This document shows positions 1 through 10,180 of a stretch of DNA of 28,491 nucleotides, one piece after another. The translations under genes and the position numbers were made by a program. Origin of the DNA: Scleroderma bovista (lineage: Eukaryota; Basidiomycota; Agaricomycetes; Boletales; Sclerodermataceae); the NCBI GenBank assembly GCA_037178675.1, contig JAYMGJ010000392.1:1-28491 (forward strand), given 5' to 3'. The notes beneath the pieces are model-generated. The model did no database searches and was not told the DNA's origin. It was given only the letters and a program-made list of their open reading frames with translations. Within the stretch, counting starts at the first letter, position 1. Each line of letters opens with the position of its first letter.

Positions 1-164
1 CTGTCACCACCCTGCTCAGACACGTAGTACCATCACAATGGATCATCTTCCATCCCTTGATCCATTATGACCATTTACATAAAATGCTCAATCTCCGCGG
101 CTTCATATGAGTGAGTATATATGTCAGCACACTGGATCCATTCCAATTGCTGGTCCTTTCTGCC

Positions 165-1427
165 ATGGCTCCACCCACCCCCATATTGGCTGATTACCAT
201 CTTGCTCAAAGAGTAGCACTTTACATGCGCCAACGCTTCTGCTTTGAGGCCTTTCCGCTGTCTGACAACCCCACACCAGAACCTCTTTTTGATCTGCCGG
301 TGGATACCGCGGTTGGCATGAATCACATGGTTTCCATGTTGGTGGCCGCATACAACAATCGTAGTGAGTGTCCTCATTGGACTTCTGCAATCCTTTCCAC
401 CATCCATCCAACAGTGCAGTCCGGTATTGATATTATCAGGCTGGATGAAGCCTTGGCTCCAATGGAACCTGGATCCAACCTGGACCGGGAGGTGCGGCTT
501 GTCAAGAACTTTCCCTCATCAATTACGGGGCTTGTGGACAAGCCTGCTATTATCCTTGGTGAGGGTGGAACTATTGTTCTGTGGTACATTCCTGGTGCTA
601 TTGCCCGATCAACACAGGTGACATCTGTGCTTGATTATTATGTGACTTATTGATTTGTATTTTAAGGACCGCATATTTCATGCCATGTATTCCCTCCAGG
701 ATCCATTGAGCAGCAGCATCTTGGGCCGCACATGGAGGACAATGCCGCAATACTTCAATAATAAGGATGGCCAACTTGCGGGGTGTTTGGAATTCTCGCC
801 AGCCAGACACCAATTAGGCCACTCAGTAAGTTACATGGGCTTAATTTTTGCAACCACTCCATGTTTGAATAGACCCGTCATGACATGCCAACAATCTCCG
901 CGGACCTGGACACAGAGTCTGGGTACCAGTAGCTGGCGGACATGACATTCCCTGCTTCCATTATATCGGGTGCACTATCCATAATGCATCTGCAACTGTA
1001 TGATGCAGGTATGCGCGGGATTGAACTTCTTGATGATTGGTCCTGCAAGAATGACCCTAGAATGCAGCATGCCCTCCGCAGGTGGCCCACGGTCTTTACC
1101 AATGTTTCCGTCATTGCAAACTGATGCACACCCCTCCACCGCAACCCTCATTCCCGATCTAGCTGGTATGATGTCCTTGTCAATGTCAGAGACTTTGACC
1201 ATTGTGTTTTGGATCTTGCCACACTTGGAATAGAGCTGTTGTACAGGCCGGGAACTGTGGCAGCATTTTCTGGTAGGTTGCTTAGGCACGGAGTCAATGC
1301 TGTTCAGGGGAATAGGTACTGTTTGACCTATTACATGAGGGATAACATCCACCATTGGCTTAATGTGCCAAGGTGTGATTTTATGCGGGTTCAAAGTTTG
1401 GAGGAGTCCTTATTGGCTAGTATGTAA
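165..1427 (+). pseudogene. TET/JBP-like 2OG-Fe(II) dioxygenase, decayed copy
   Basis: Four exons can be read: 165-363, 415-617, 667-825 and 873-1427, with GT-AG introns of 51, 49 and 47 nt in the same places as in the paralogue at 27743. The start at 165 is chosen because that paralogue aligns from the same point. The C-terminal exon carries the hallmarks of the basidiomycete TET/JBP-like dioxygenase family: an HxD-type iron-ligand position at 1137-1145, a YRPGTV segment, LLRHGV holding the distal iron-binding histidine, and an NRYC arginine of the 2-oxoglutarate site, then YYMRDN. In known relatives such enzymes oxidise 5-methylcytosine; function here is inferred from family only. The copy looks dead: in-frame TAG at 930-932, TGA at 1122-1124, and HRN where HxD is expected. 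All three are single C-to-T or G-to-A steps from a sensible codon. Last stop TAA 1425-1427. Family call fairly sure, pseudogene status sure if the splice model holds. Confidence 0.72.
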
Positions 1428-1633
1428 TGAAGGCTTGTAGCCCATAGGTATTTATGTATAGTAATTTCTTAGGTGATGACTCTGGTGCCCTCCTGCCATA
1501 TGACTGTGTGTTATGTATTGTGATCACCCATTTCATCCAGGCCAATGACAGTAAGTTGGTGAAACACTGGATCTATCAATAACAGGCATGGAGGATGACA
1601 CAGATGACATGGTTGAATCACGTAACAGCTCTT
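1428..1633. other. Intergenic stretch after the dioxygenase pseudogene
   Basis: No gene or clear motif is visible. It is AT-leaning sequence between the pseudogene stop and the first satellite unit. Confidence 0.5.
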
Positions 1634-2935
1634 GGGCTGCCCTATAGGTGAAAGAGACAGCCAGTGAGCACACCCATATCAGATGGGGAAATGTATCCTC
1701 AGCCCAGACATCTACAATGGCAACATAAATGTTGGGCATATCCATGTAATGTGGGTGATGTACTATTCCAGCCCACCCATATAATATGATGTTACAGTTT
1801 ATGGGCTGTGCTATATAGTATTATGGAGATGACTATTGAGCCCACCGGTATGGGATGGGTGACTGTGTTCTGGGCCCATGCATTGACAATGAGAACATAA
1901 GAAATGGGCTGGCCCAAATACCCTGCAGAGGGTAGTATGCCAGCCCACCCATATCATATGATGTTACAGTTTATTGGCTGTGCTATATATGATGGAGACA
2001 GGAATTGAGCCCACTGGTATGGGATGGGTGACTATGTTCTGAGCCCATGCATTGAGAATGGGAACATAATCAATGGGGCTGGCCCATGTACACTGTGGAG
2101 GGTAGTATTCCAGCCCACCCATATCATATGATGTTATAGTTTATGGGCTGTGCTATATATGATGGAGATAGCTATTGAGCCCACCTGTATGGGATGGGTG
2201 ACTGTTCTGAGCCCATGCATATACAATGGGAACATAAGAAGTGGGCTGGCCCATATACCCTGGGGAGGGTAGTATGACAGCCCACACATATCATATGAGG
2301 TCATATATCGTAGGCTGCCCTATCAATGATGGGAACAGGTACTGAGCCCACCCATATGGGATGGGGCATGTGTTATGGGCCCAGACATCAACAACAGTAA
2401 GATAGGCATTGGGCTGACTCATGTGATATGGGTGAATTACTGTAATAGCCCAATTATATTAGATGATGTGATACCATGTGGGCTGCCCTATATATAATGG
2501 AAACAGATATTGAGCCCATCCATATGGGATGGCACAAGGTGTTCTGGGCCAACCCATCAGCAATAGGGAAGTATGGACTGGGCTGACTCATATAATGTGG
2601 GATGGGTAATATGTCAGCCCACCCATATCACATGGTGTCACAACATCTGGGCTGGCCCATAGGTGACATAGATAGCTATAGGGCCTGCCCATCCGAGATG
2701 GGGGAATGTAATTTGGGCCCATCCATCTGTAATAGGAAGAGAGGACTCCATGGGTTGGTCCATATGACATAGGGGAATGAGATACCAGCCCACCCACATC
2801 ATATGAATTATACACTATGGGCTGCCCTTATATGATGAAAACAGCTATTGAGCCCACACATATGAGATGGGGGAATGCAACATGGGCCTGCCCATCTGCA
2901 ACATAAAATGACAAAATGGGCTGACGCTTATAACA
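1634..2935. repeat. Satellite array, unit about 168 bp, about 7-8 copies
   Basis: Diverged tandem units contain a GAGCCCAC..TATGGGATGGG block, a GTTCTGRGCCCATGCA block, GGGCTGGCCCATAT and CAGCCCACCCATATCATATGATG. The TGAGCCCA landmark recurs near 1668, 1838, 2007, 2177, 2344, 2511, 2679 and 2847, spacings of 166-170 bp. Within a unit GGGCTGGCCCAT and AGCCCACCCATAT are near-inverted, so single strands could fold. Short ORFs in it are by-products of the repeat. The period is close to a fungal nucleosome repeat length, which may be chance. Confidence 0.9.
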
Positions 2936-2939
2936 TGGG

Positions 2940-4765
2940 TGCAATATCCAAATTCGCTTCTTGTAGCATATTGAAGGCAAAGGTTAGTGCAGTGGTTATC
3001 CATCTTGAGCCCCATCTATCTGCGAATAGATATCCCCCTGCAGGGGCGTGCAGATGTTTTCCACTGAGGGTGCAGGTAGCATATTGAAGGAAGAGGTTAG
3101 TGAATTGATTATAAACAACTGTTCCCGTATAATATAATGGCTATCCATCTTGATCCCCATCTATCTGCAGATTGATATCCACCTGCAGGGATATGTGGAG
3201 GTTTCAATGAGGGTGCCGGTAGCATATTGAAGGCAGAGGTTTGTGTATTAATTATAAAAAATCCTTCCACATAATATAATAATTATCCTTCTCGACCGCC
3301 ATCTATCCACAGATGGATATCTACCTGCGGGATATGCGGAGGTTTTCCAATGAGGGTTCCAGTAGCATGTTGAAGGCAGAGGTTAGTGAATTGACTATAA
3401 ACAACTGTTCCCGCATACTATAATGGCTATCCATCTTGACTGCCATCTATCCACAGATGGATATCTACCTGTGGGATATGCAGAGAGTTTCCAATGAGGG
3501 TGCCCATAGCATATTGAAAGCAGAGGTTAGTGAATTGACTATAAACAACTGTTCCCACATACTATAATGGCTATCCATCTTGACTGCCATCTATCCGTGG
3601 ATAGATATCTGTGCAGGGATATGTGGAGGTTTTCCAATGAGGGTTCCGGTAGCATATTGAAGGCAGAGGTTTGTGTATTAATTATAAAAAACTGCTCCCA
3701 CATAATATAATAATTATCCTTCTCGACTGCCATCTATCCGCGGATGGATATCTACCTGCGGGATATGCGGAGGTTTTCCAATGAGGGTTCCAGTAGCATG
3801 TTGAAGGCAGAGGTTAGTGAATTGACTATAAACAACTGTTCCCGCATACTATAATGGCTATCCATCTTGACTGCCATCTATCCGCGGATGGATATCTACC
3901 TGCGGGATATGCGGAGATTTTCCAATGAGGGTGCCCGTAGCATATTGAAAGCAGAGGTTAGTGAATTGACTATAAACAACTGTTCCCGCATACTATAATG
4001 GCTATCCATCTTGACTGCCATCTATCCATGGATAGATATCTGTGCAGGGATATGTGGAGGTTTTCCAATGAGGGTTCCGGTAGCATATTGAAGGCAGAGG
4101 TTTGTGTATTAATTATAAAAAACTGCTCCCACATAATATAATAATTATCCTTCTTGACCCCCATCCAACCGTGGATGGATATCTGCCTACAGGGGTATGC
4201 GGAAGTTTTCCAATATGGGTTCCGGTAGCATATTGAAGGCAGAGGTTAGTGAATTGATTATAAACAACTATTCCTGCATAATATAATGGCTATCCATCTT
4301 GACCCCTATCTATCCATGGATGGATATCTGCCTGCGGGGATATGTGAAGGTTTTCAAATGATGGTGCCGGTAGCATATTGAAGGCAAAGGTTTGTGTATT
4401 AATTATCAAAAACTACTCCCACATAATATAATGGTTATCCTTCTTGACCTCCATCTATCCGTGGATGGATATCTGCCTGCAGGGGTATGCAGGGGGTTTT
4501 CAATGAGGGTTCCGGTAGCATATTGAAGGCAGAGGTTGGCGGACTGATTATAAACAACTATTCCTGCATAATACAATGGCTATCCGCCTGAACCCCCATC
4601 CAACCGTGGATGGCCATCCCTCTGGCGGGGCATGTGGAGGTTGTCCATAAGGGTGCTGGCAGGATATTGAAGGCAAAGGTTAGTGCATTCATTATAAACC
4701 ACCTTTCCCGATAACATAATGGTTATCCTTCTTGACCACCTGTGGGTGGTTATCTGCCTGGGTCA
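2940..4765. repeat. Satellite array, unit 143-145 bp, about 13 copies
   Basis: The landmark GTAGCATATTGAAGGCAGAGG recurs at about 2963, 3076, 3219, 3362, 3506, 3649, 3793, 3937, 4080, 4225, 4370, 4515 and 4660. The first spacing is 113 bp; the rest are 143-145 bp. Each unit also holds TATAATGGCTATCCATCTTGAC and a palindromic CCATCTATCCGCGGATGGATATC core. Three-unit blocks 3362-3792 and 3793-4224 are nearly the same, so a 431-bp higher-order unit has been duplicated. No coding role is apparent; the two equal 64-codon minus-strand ORFs at 3539 and 3970 are products of this duplication. Confidence 0.93.
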
Positions 4766-4901
4766 TCAACCTGCAAATGGACATCCATTCCGTGGCAAAC
4801 CCTTGACTGGAATCAGCAGGTTTTGCGCGCTGGTAGCATATACCAGCAAGTAGTAACCTCCGCAGCAGTAATCCCCAGTAAATAATCCTGCGGCAGTAAT
4901 C

Positions 4902-4979
4902 AATAAATTATCAGCACTGCAGCAGCCCTCCCACGGCAGTAATCCCGTGGTAGTAAACCAGCAGTGCTGATAATTTATT
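4902..4979. repeat. Short perfect inverted repeat (hairpin)
   Basis: Arms 4902-4920 and 4961-4979 are exact 19-bp reverse complements (AATAAATTATCAGCACTGC and its complement) around a 40-bp loop rich in GCAGTAATCC motifs. It lies in 4766-5025, a stretch without a gene that has several GCAGTAAT repeats between 4855 and 4955. Confidence 0.88.
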
Positions 4980-5025
4980 AACATGCACATAGTAGTATTT
5001 GGGCCCACTTGTATGACATGGTGAC

Positions 5026-6724
5026 TGAATGGATTGAATAAACTTGAGATATTAGAGCCTTTAGACTTTCACTGAAGCCTACAAGACTCAAAGAGCTGAG
5101 GGGATACTGACTGAGAGAGTCTGAGAGAGGGATAATTTCGTGCAATTGGGTCTTCTATCACTGGGCTGAGCCCAGGGGTTTAAATACATGGGGGGGGCAC
5201 AGCATTAAAGTACAAAAAGAGAAGGGAGTAAGCAGAATTTGTCAAGGATTGGTAAGGGATTGGTAAGAGCTTTGTAAGGGGTTTGTAAGCAATCAGTAAG
5301 CAAGGGATAAGCAGGAATGAGTAAGCATAGGGAGCATGAATAAGCTGCTGAGTAAAGGAATGAGTAAGCTGCATGACAAGATTGATTGGTAAGGGAGTGA
5401 GTCATCAGCTGAGTAATATACCAAAAATGCGAAAGGGATAGAGTAATACTGATGACAAGAGAGCATCAGTAAGCAAGGGATGAGTCACTGCACAGCAGAA
5501 GGAGTCATTGATGCACAGCCTAAGAAGTTTGATGGGGGGCTGTGTACCATCAGGAATTTGATGGGACAACAATGGGGAAGATCTGATATAAACAGGGGGA
5601 TTGATCCAAGACAAAACAGCCACAAGAAGGGTACCAGGGGTCCAGAGGTCTTTTTGGGGGGTCAGCATACACTAAGGTATAGTGCATGTGTTCTAGCGCC
5701 GCTGAAGCACAACCATGGGCTCCCTTGATGAGCTCTCTTCTGGGAAAGAACGAGAGAGGGTTCTTCTTCCTAATAGCACTATAAAGTGGGGGCATTACTG
5801 TCATGGTGCTGGGGGATGTTGTCTGAAAGTAGGGAAGCGGATAGAGTACTGAATTCGACGCATCCAGGGAAGTGAGACAAACGACAGAGGAAGATGGACA
5901 TGGCAAGTATCTGGGAGGAAGGGACCATAGGCTGAGGGCTCAGGGGACACAGAGACGACCAGAGAAGACTTCTCAAGCTTGACAATAGACCTAAGATGAC
6001 CAAAGTACGTCCTTGACGCAGACTGACGAGGAGAACGCGCTGACCGAGAATGAGAGGGACTGAGGGAGCAGGCTGGGAAGATATGTGCCAGGCAGTGCAC
6101 AGGAACTCTGGGAGAGGCTGTCCTAAGAGCAGGACATAGTGGAGATCTGCAGCAATAGCAGAGAAATGATCCAGAGAAAATACGGACTCCATAGTGAGCG
6201 ATGAAGCGAACGTCTGGATTGCAGGGGGAATATCTCCGTGGGAAATGAACGGATTTGCGTCGGAACTTGACAGGCAGATAGACCACGTTCTAGGCTCTCT
6301 GACGGTATAGTCATGTGCCTGATAGCTTTAGAAACGACGGAGCTATTCAAAATATCGGAATGCCGGCACTGGGCACCTAAAAATGACATTTGGGCACTAA
6401 AAATCATTTCTTCTCTTTCTCCTTTGTTTCTCTGTCAATTCTTCGGCTTCTTTGATCGTTCTGGTATGGGAGTTGGACTGCAGACGTGTGCATTCCTTTC
6501 TCATACCACAATTGACGTTATTCCTTCAGTTTCTTCTGCTTCTTGGCGGTTCTCGTGCAATAGATGACTGTCTGCATTGGCATTCGTCTCTCGCATCAGG
6601 ACAGTCTTCTTGTGTGATAGATGGCTACGATGAGGGTCCGTCGTGCTTATCCTTCGCATAAGGATCATTCGATATAGGCGTTATCTTCCATGTTCACTGT
6701 ACCAAACCTGTTTGGTGCGTGACA
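5026..6724 (-). mobile_element. 3'-truncated LTR-like copy (left inverted arm)
   Basis: This is the reverse complement of 13278-14976: every position p pairs with 20002-p with no net length change, and all compared translations are the same. Two differences are visible, at 6602 and 6615. Read on the minus strand it starts TGTCACGCACC at 6724 and ends ...CCATTCA at 5026. The right-hand copy runs on another 400 bp to its CA end, so this copy is truncated. Near the truncated end it has a TTTAAA box (about 5179-5190) as in an LTR promoter. Its TG end interrupts the copia gag fragment at 6725. No protein-coding gene is convincing inside it; the ORFs on both strands lack family resemblance. Confidence 0.8.
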
Positions 6725-7128
6725 GTGTCTTTGAGATAAGCAAAATGGCTAAGCACCTTGGTGATAGCCGGAGCGGGATGGGAGCCAGCAGGGATGGTAG
6801 TTGCCAGGAGCTTGCTAAGCTCAGCGTAGGCAGAGCCGATACTGGGGGCGCCGAAGTTCTTCTTCAGGTGGTCCCAGACTTCCTTAACGCTGTCGAGGCT
6901 GGAGACGGTGACCTGGATCGAGGGGGCGAGGCGCAAGGTGATATTACCAAGCGCTCTCTTGGTGTTGTCATCCTACTCCTTTCGGTCGTCGTGGCCGTCA
7001 GTGGGTTGCGTCGTTGAGTAAACGTACCATTGGCCTTGTGCCCGAAGGTAGGCCTGCATAGAAGTGTGCCACTACTGCCAGTTGGAGCCAGTGAACATGG
7101 GAACCATCTTGTCGAGAGCGCTGGACAT
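6725..7128 (-). pseudogene. gag: Ty1/copia gag N-terminal fragment
   Basis: Translation from the ATG at 7128 gives the beginning of a copia-type Gag as seen in basidiomycete elements: MSSALDKM, then FTGSNWQ, later LGNITLRLAPSIQ, VWDHLKKNFGAPS, YAELSKLL and IPAGSHPAPAITKVLSHFAYLKD. Gag would form the retrotransposon particle. It is broken by TAG at 7074-7072 (between NWQ and WH) and TAG at 6975-6973 (after RKE), both one transition from Gln or Trp, and is cut off at 6725 where the LTR-like copy begins. No protease, integrase or reverse transcriptase follows. The leader and LTR lie directly upstream on the same strand. Confidence 0.82.
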
Positions 7129-7511
7129 GGTGATATTCTGTTGGAAGTCAACGGAGTCAGCAAGTGAATGCAACAACGGACAAGCAAGAAAAGAAGAAAC
7201 ACCTGAGTGCTAGTGAAAGCACTTCTATCAACAGCTAACTCATGACTTGGTCATGCCAGCGCAAGTCGTCAATGATGTTCGCCATCGTTGGTGCAAGTCA
7301 TCGACGAACTTCGCCTGGGGCAATGCAGGTGCTCAACTAGGAGCTCACTGTCTGGCGCAAGTCGTCGACCGACTTTGCCTTGTGGCTGTGCAGGGGCTCA
7401 GCTAGGAGCTCACTGTGGTCCACAGCGTCAAGCTAGTTAAAGCGATGCTCAGGGAGCTGGAGCGCTGTCTGGTGCATTGCTGCACACAGTGCGCTCACAG
7501 GGCTCATAACC
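7129..7511 (-). other. Copia primer-binding site and leader
   Basis: On the minus strand GGTTATGAGCCC (7511-7500) directly follows the LTR end, where a tRNA primer-binding site is expected. The leader then runs to the gag ATG. It contains two related copies of about 65 bp, roughly 7290-7352 and 7355-7419, sharing GCAAGTCRTCGACSRACTT and CTAGGAGCTCACTGT. Confidence 0.6.
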
Positions 7512-7799
7512 TGTTGAAGCAATACCTATATACGTAGAGGAACTGCTACTCCAACTCACCTGTTGGGTGGAGTACACAACCTGAGATGGTAGCGGTAGCT
7601 GGTTAAGAGCTGTTTTATTATATAAGCGATGAACGCTGTTTATATACAACAAACATTGTGATGTGTGACTGTGATGCGTGACATGTGACATGTAACATCT
7701 ACTCTAAAGAGGACTATTACTAAGTCTACATTAATATGGGTTGCAGTCTTGTGCGCACTTCATCGATGGTTTACGCCGGGTGCACGTGCGACTTCAACA
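7512..7799 (-). mobile_element. Ty1/copia 5' LTR, 288 bp
   Basis: On the minus strand it opens with TGTTGAAG (7799-7792) and closes with CTTCAACA (7519-7512), a perfect 8-bp terminal inverted pair with TG...CA ends. A TATATAAACAGC box lies at about 7640. A primer-binding-like site and gag follow. The other LTR, and hence the target duplication, are not in the window. The element landed in the DUF6532-like gene: that gene's reading frame stops being family-like exactly at the LTR edge. Confidence 0.8.
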
Positions 7800-9896
7800 G
7801 TTGTTTGCCATGTCTTCGAGAACCTGTTCCACGTCTATAGTACCGTCTACTATGAACCTGATGGCACGCTCCAACTGCCGGCAGTTGATCAGTATGGAGA
7901 AGTGAAATAAAGTTAAACTTACTGCTGCTGACACCATCGCAATGACGCCCTCGCCATTCTTGCCAGCAGCCATTGCTTGTGTGTCCCATCCTGGCATGTC
8001 CACACATGCCACAATGCTGCTGAGGTGAGCCATTGCAATGAGCTCAAGGAGGAATGTTGAACGGTATAGGCCCTCAGCGTTGACCAAATTCGGGTCCTCC
8101 CGCAGGAATCAATATTTGGACTTGAGGAACTCGGCCACTGGGCGAATTTTGTCGTCATCATCAAGATTTGAGAAAAAATCCAACATCATGGCAAGGGCAG
8201 ATGAGCCAAAGCCATTCCGCCACTCGCTGAGACATTGGATTGTCTACTGTGGTCAATTCGCGGTCTACAATGATAGAATGTGTACTTACAACTGAAAAGA
8301 CTGAACCAGAGGTTGTGACCTGATGCTTGATATCAGGATACACAACATTAAAAATAAGCTGCAAGGCAGATGCAAGCTGCTCATCGGGGACACTCCAAAT
8401 GTTCTTTTGGACACTGCACCAGAGTGTTGCCATAGGGATGAATGATCAGGACCAGTGGTGATCACTAGGCACAGGAAGGTCTTTGTTGTTGTACTTGGAA
8501 CACTTCTTGACAACATCGATTATATACCCATCCGTGTTGCAAGCCCGTTCTTGTAAATTGCCAGATGCAGGAGAGGTGGAGTCGGCAGAAGACACAGAAG
8601 GAGCAGCAAGAGAGATGGAAGGCTTTTCTTCATGTTTGATCTGTTTGCGCTGGGGTAAGTCAGAAGCTTTCACTTGGATGCTAACCAAGCGTCATCATAC
8701 TCATGGATGAGGTAGTGCGGTGTCCTTGGGACTTTCATTCCACCACTGTCAATGCAGGCTCGTCAATCTCCATAACACTAGCCTCAGAGGTGTGTTCCAG
8801 TTCACTGTCCGAGGCGAGAGGGGCCTTGTGCTTGGTGACCCTAGGAGTCACACGCAGGTCAGAAATGGGAGCGCCCAGCTCATCCTCACTTTCTTCAACT
8901 GGAGTAATCTGGTATAGATGTGTCAGTCATGAAGCTTGAGACCATTGTGCACTCACCATGACCGTCTGTGTGCCTAAAGCCATGGCACATTTCGTTGTTG
9001 CCAATTTCTCAGCCCTATCATCTACCGTATCAGCGAAAATTTCGTTCGTTTCATCCACAGGTAGGTTGCTTAAAGACACCAGAGTGTTGGGAGTTGCAGA
9101 TTCTGAATGATTCTTGTAGCTACTGGGGAGCGTGGTCAGTGAAGTTTTCGTAGACAGGGCTGGGAAGGTGGGCTCGTTTGTTTCAGCGGCCACCACATCG
9201 GCTACCCAAGTTTTGACTTGACCTCCTTGCGCAAACTTCTTTGCCATCCTTCCGTTCAAAGCAAGGTCAAGAAAAAATAATGTAGATTCGGTGAGGGAAA
9301 ACATTACAAAGAGATTAAACTTACTCCTTTGGTATAACCAGCACTAACATTCACATCAAATATTAGTAAGTACATGTTTATAATGTGCATTCAGAGTCTC
9401 ACCATATTCCCTCTTCAGCACATTTTTCTGAGTCTTACAATCCTTTATTGCCTCCTTCATGGACATCCATTGCTGAACAGGTTCACGTTCAGATGAACCT
9501 CCGTTGTTCTGTCCTCCGTTGTTCTGTCCAAGACATGGTAAGTTTTATATCATTGATCCAGTGATAGATGCTCACCGGCTCTTTATCGATCACATCGATG
9601 GTCTTTTTCAACCATTTTTGAGGGCGAGGGTGAGGCTTTGACTTGCTTGCCTTCGCATCGTTCGCCTTCGCCTCTGCCTCCATTTCCATCAAAGCAAGGC
9701 ATTCAATTCCTTGCTTAGCAGCTTCCTCCTTAGCAGCTTTAGCGTCCTTCAGACGCTTGTCGTCCACAGCCTTCTCAGCCTTGGTATGTCGTCTCTGCAT
9801 TACTCCTGTGGTAAAAAGGACCTCAGCTGGATACTTCTCTGAATTTCCAGGCCGGGTTCGTCGAGGGGAAGTGGGGGTACCTGCAGAAGGTTCCAT
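7800..9896 (-). pseudogene. DUF6532-like gene, broken and 3'-truncated
   Basis: The start at 9896 gives a Pro/Thr-rich N-terminus and a charged helix (KAEKAVDDKRLKDAKAAK...) ending at a donor at 9575. The next exon begins at 9523, with introns of 52 nt and similar further on. The C-terminal part matches what I know of the Agaricomycete DUF6532 family: NNKDLPVPSDHHWS, FIPM, IWSVPDEQL, FNVVYPDIKH, FGSSALAMMLDFF, GLYRSTFLLELIAMAH and LERAIRFIVDGTIDVE. Breaks: TGA 8737-8735 with a frame change, a further frame change near 8670, TGA 8448-8446, a frameshift near 8225, and TGA 8111-8109. The last two TGAs stand where CGA (Arg) is expected. A copia LTR replaces the end of the gene. The function of the family is unknown to me. 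It is divergent to the Plavaka gene, 284 bp apart. Confidence 0.7.
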
Positions 9897-10180
9897 GGGA
9901 GTTAGAGAGAAAGTGAAGGACAGCTAGTCGAAGGTCGAAGAAGGTGGTTTAAAAAGGCTGAAAAAATGGTGCGAGACAGCATTGGGGCATCGAATTTGTA
10001 AGTGTGGGCCCTTACCCTGGGACGACAAACATACTAACCGAAACACTTGCACTCCGCGCTCCTGCTCTCCCTGTCGTGCTAGCCATTGAATTCATAAGTG
10101 TAGGCCTTCACCCTGGGATAACAAACATACTAACCAAACACATTCACTCTGTGCTCCTGCTTTTCATACTCTGAACGGCC
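9897..10180. promoter_or_regulatory. Divergent promoter region with 96-bp direct repeat
   Basis: This is the gap between the start codons of the DUF6532-like (-) and Plavaka (+) genes. Two copies of a segment of about 75 bp lie at 9992-10066 and 10088-10162: GAATTTGTAAGTGTGGGCCCTT... and GAATTCATAAGTGTAGGCCTTC..., both with ACAAACATACTAACC and GTGCTCCTGC or its CG form. The second copy has lost CpG sites relative to the first (GACGAC to GATAAC, CCGAAAC to CCAAAC, CCGCGCTC to CTGTGCTC). A regulatory role is inferred from position. Confidence 0.55.

Noticed and set aside
75..411. Minus-strand ORFs of 95-110 codons
   Set aside because: They oppose the first exon of the dioxygenase pseudogene, whose family-like frame and intron are shared with the paralogue at 27743.
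3539..4164. Two nearly identical 64-codon ORFs on the minus strand
   Set aside because: They are the same frame in two copies of the 431-bp satellite block; no start context or domain.
2940..4765. CRISPR-like array
   Set aside because: Units are 143-145 bp and similar along their whole length, with no spacer pattern, and the organism is a eukaryote.
5180..6567. ORFs of 64-161 codons in the left arm and their mirror copies in the right arm
   Set aside because: They overlap in several frames, are Ser/Leu/Pro-rich and show no domain; the sequence behaves as an LTR.
7500..7511. tRNA gene near GGTTATGAGCCC
   Set aside because: Only a primer-binding-like 12-mer next to an LTR; no cloverleaf can be drawn around it.
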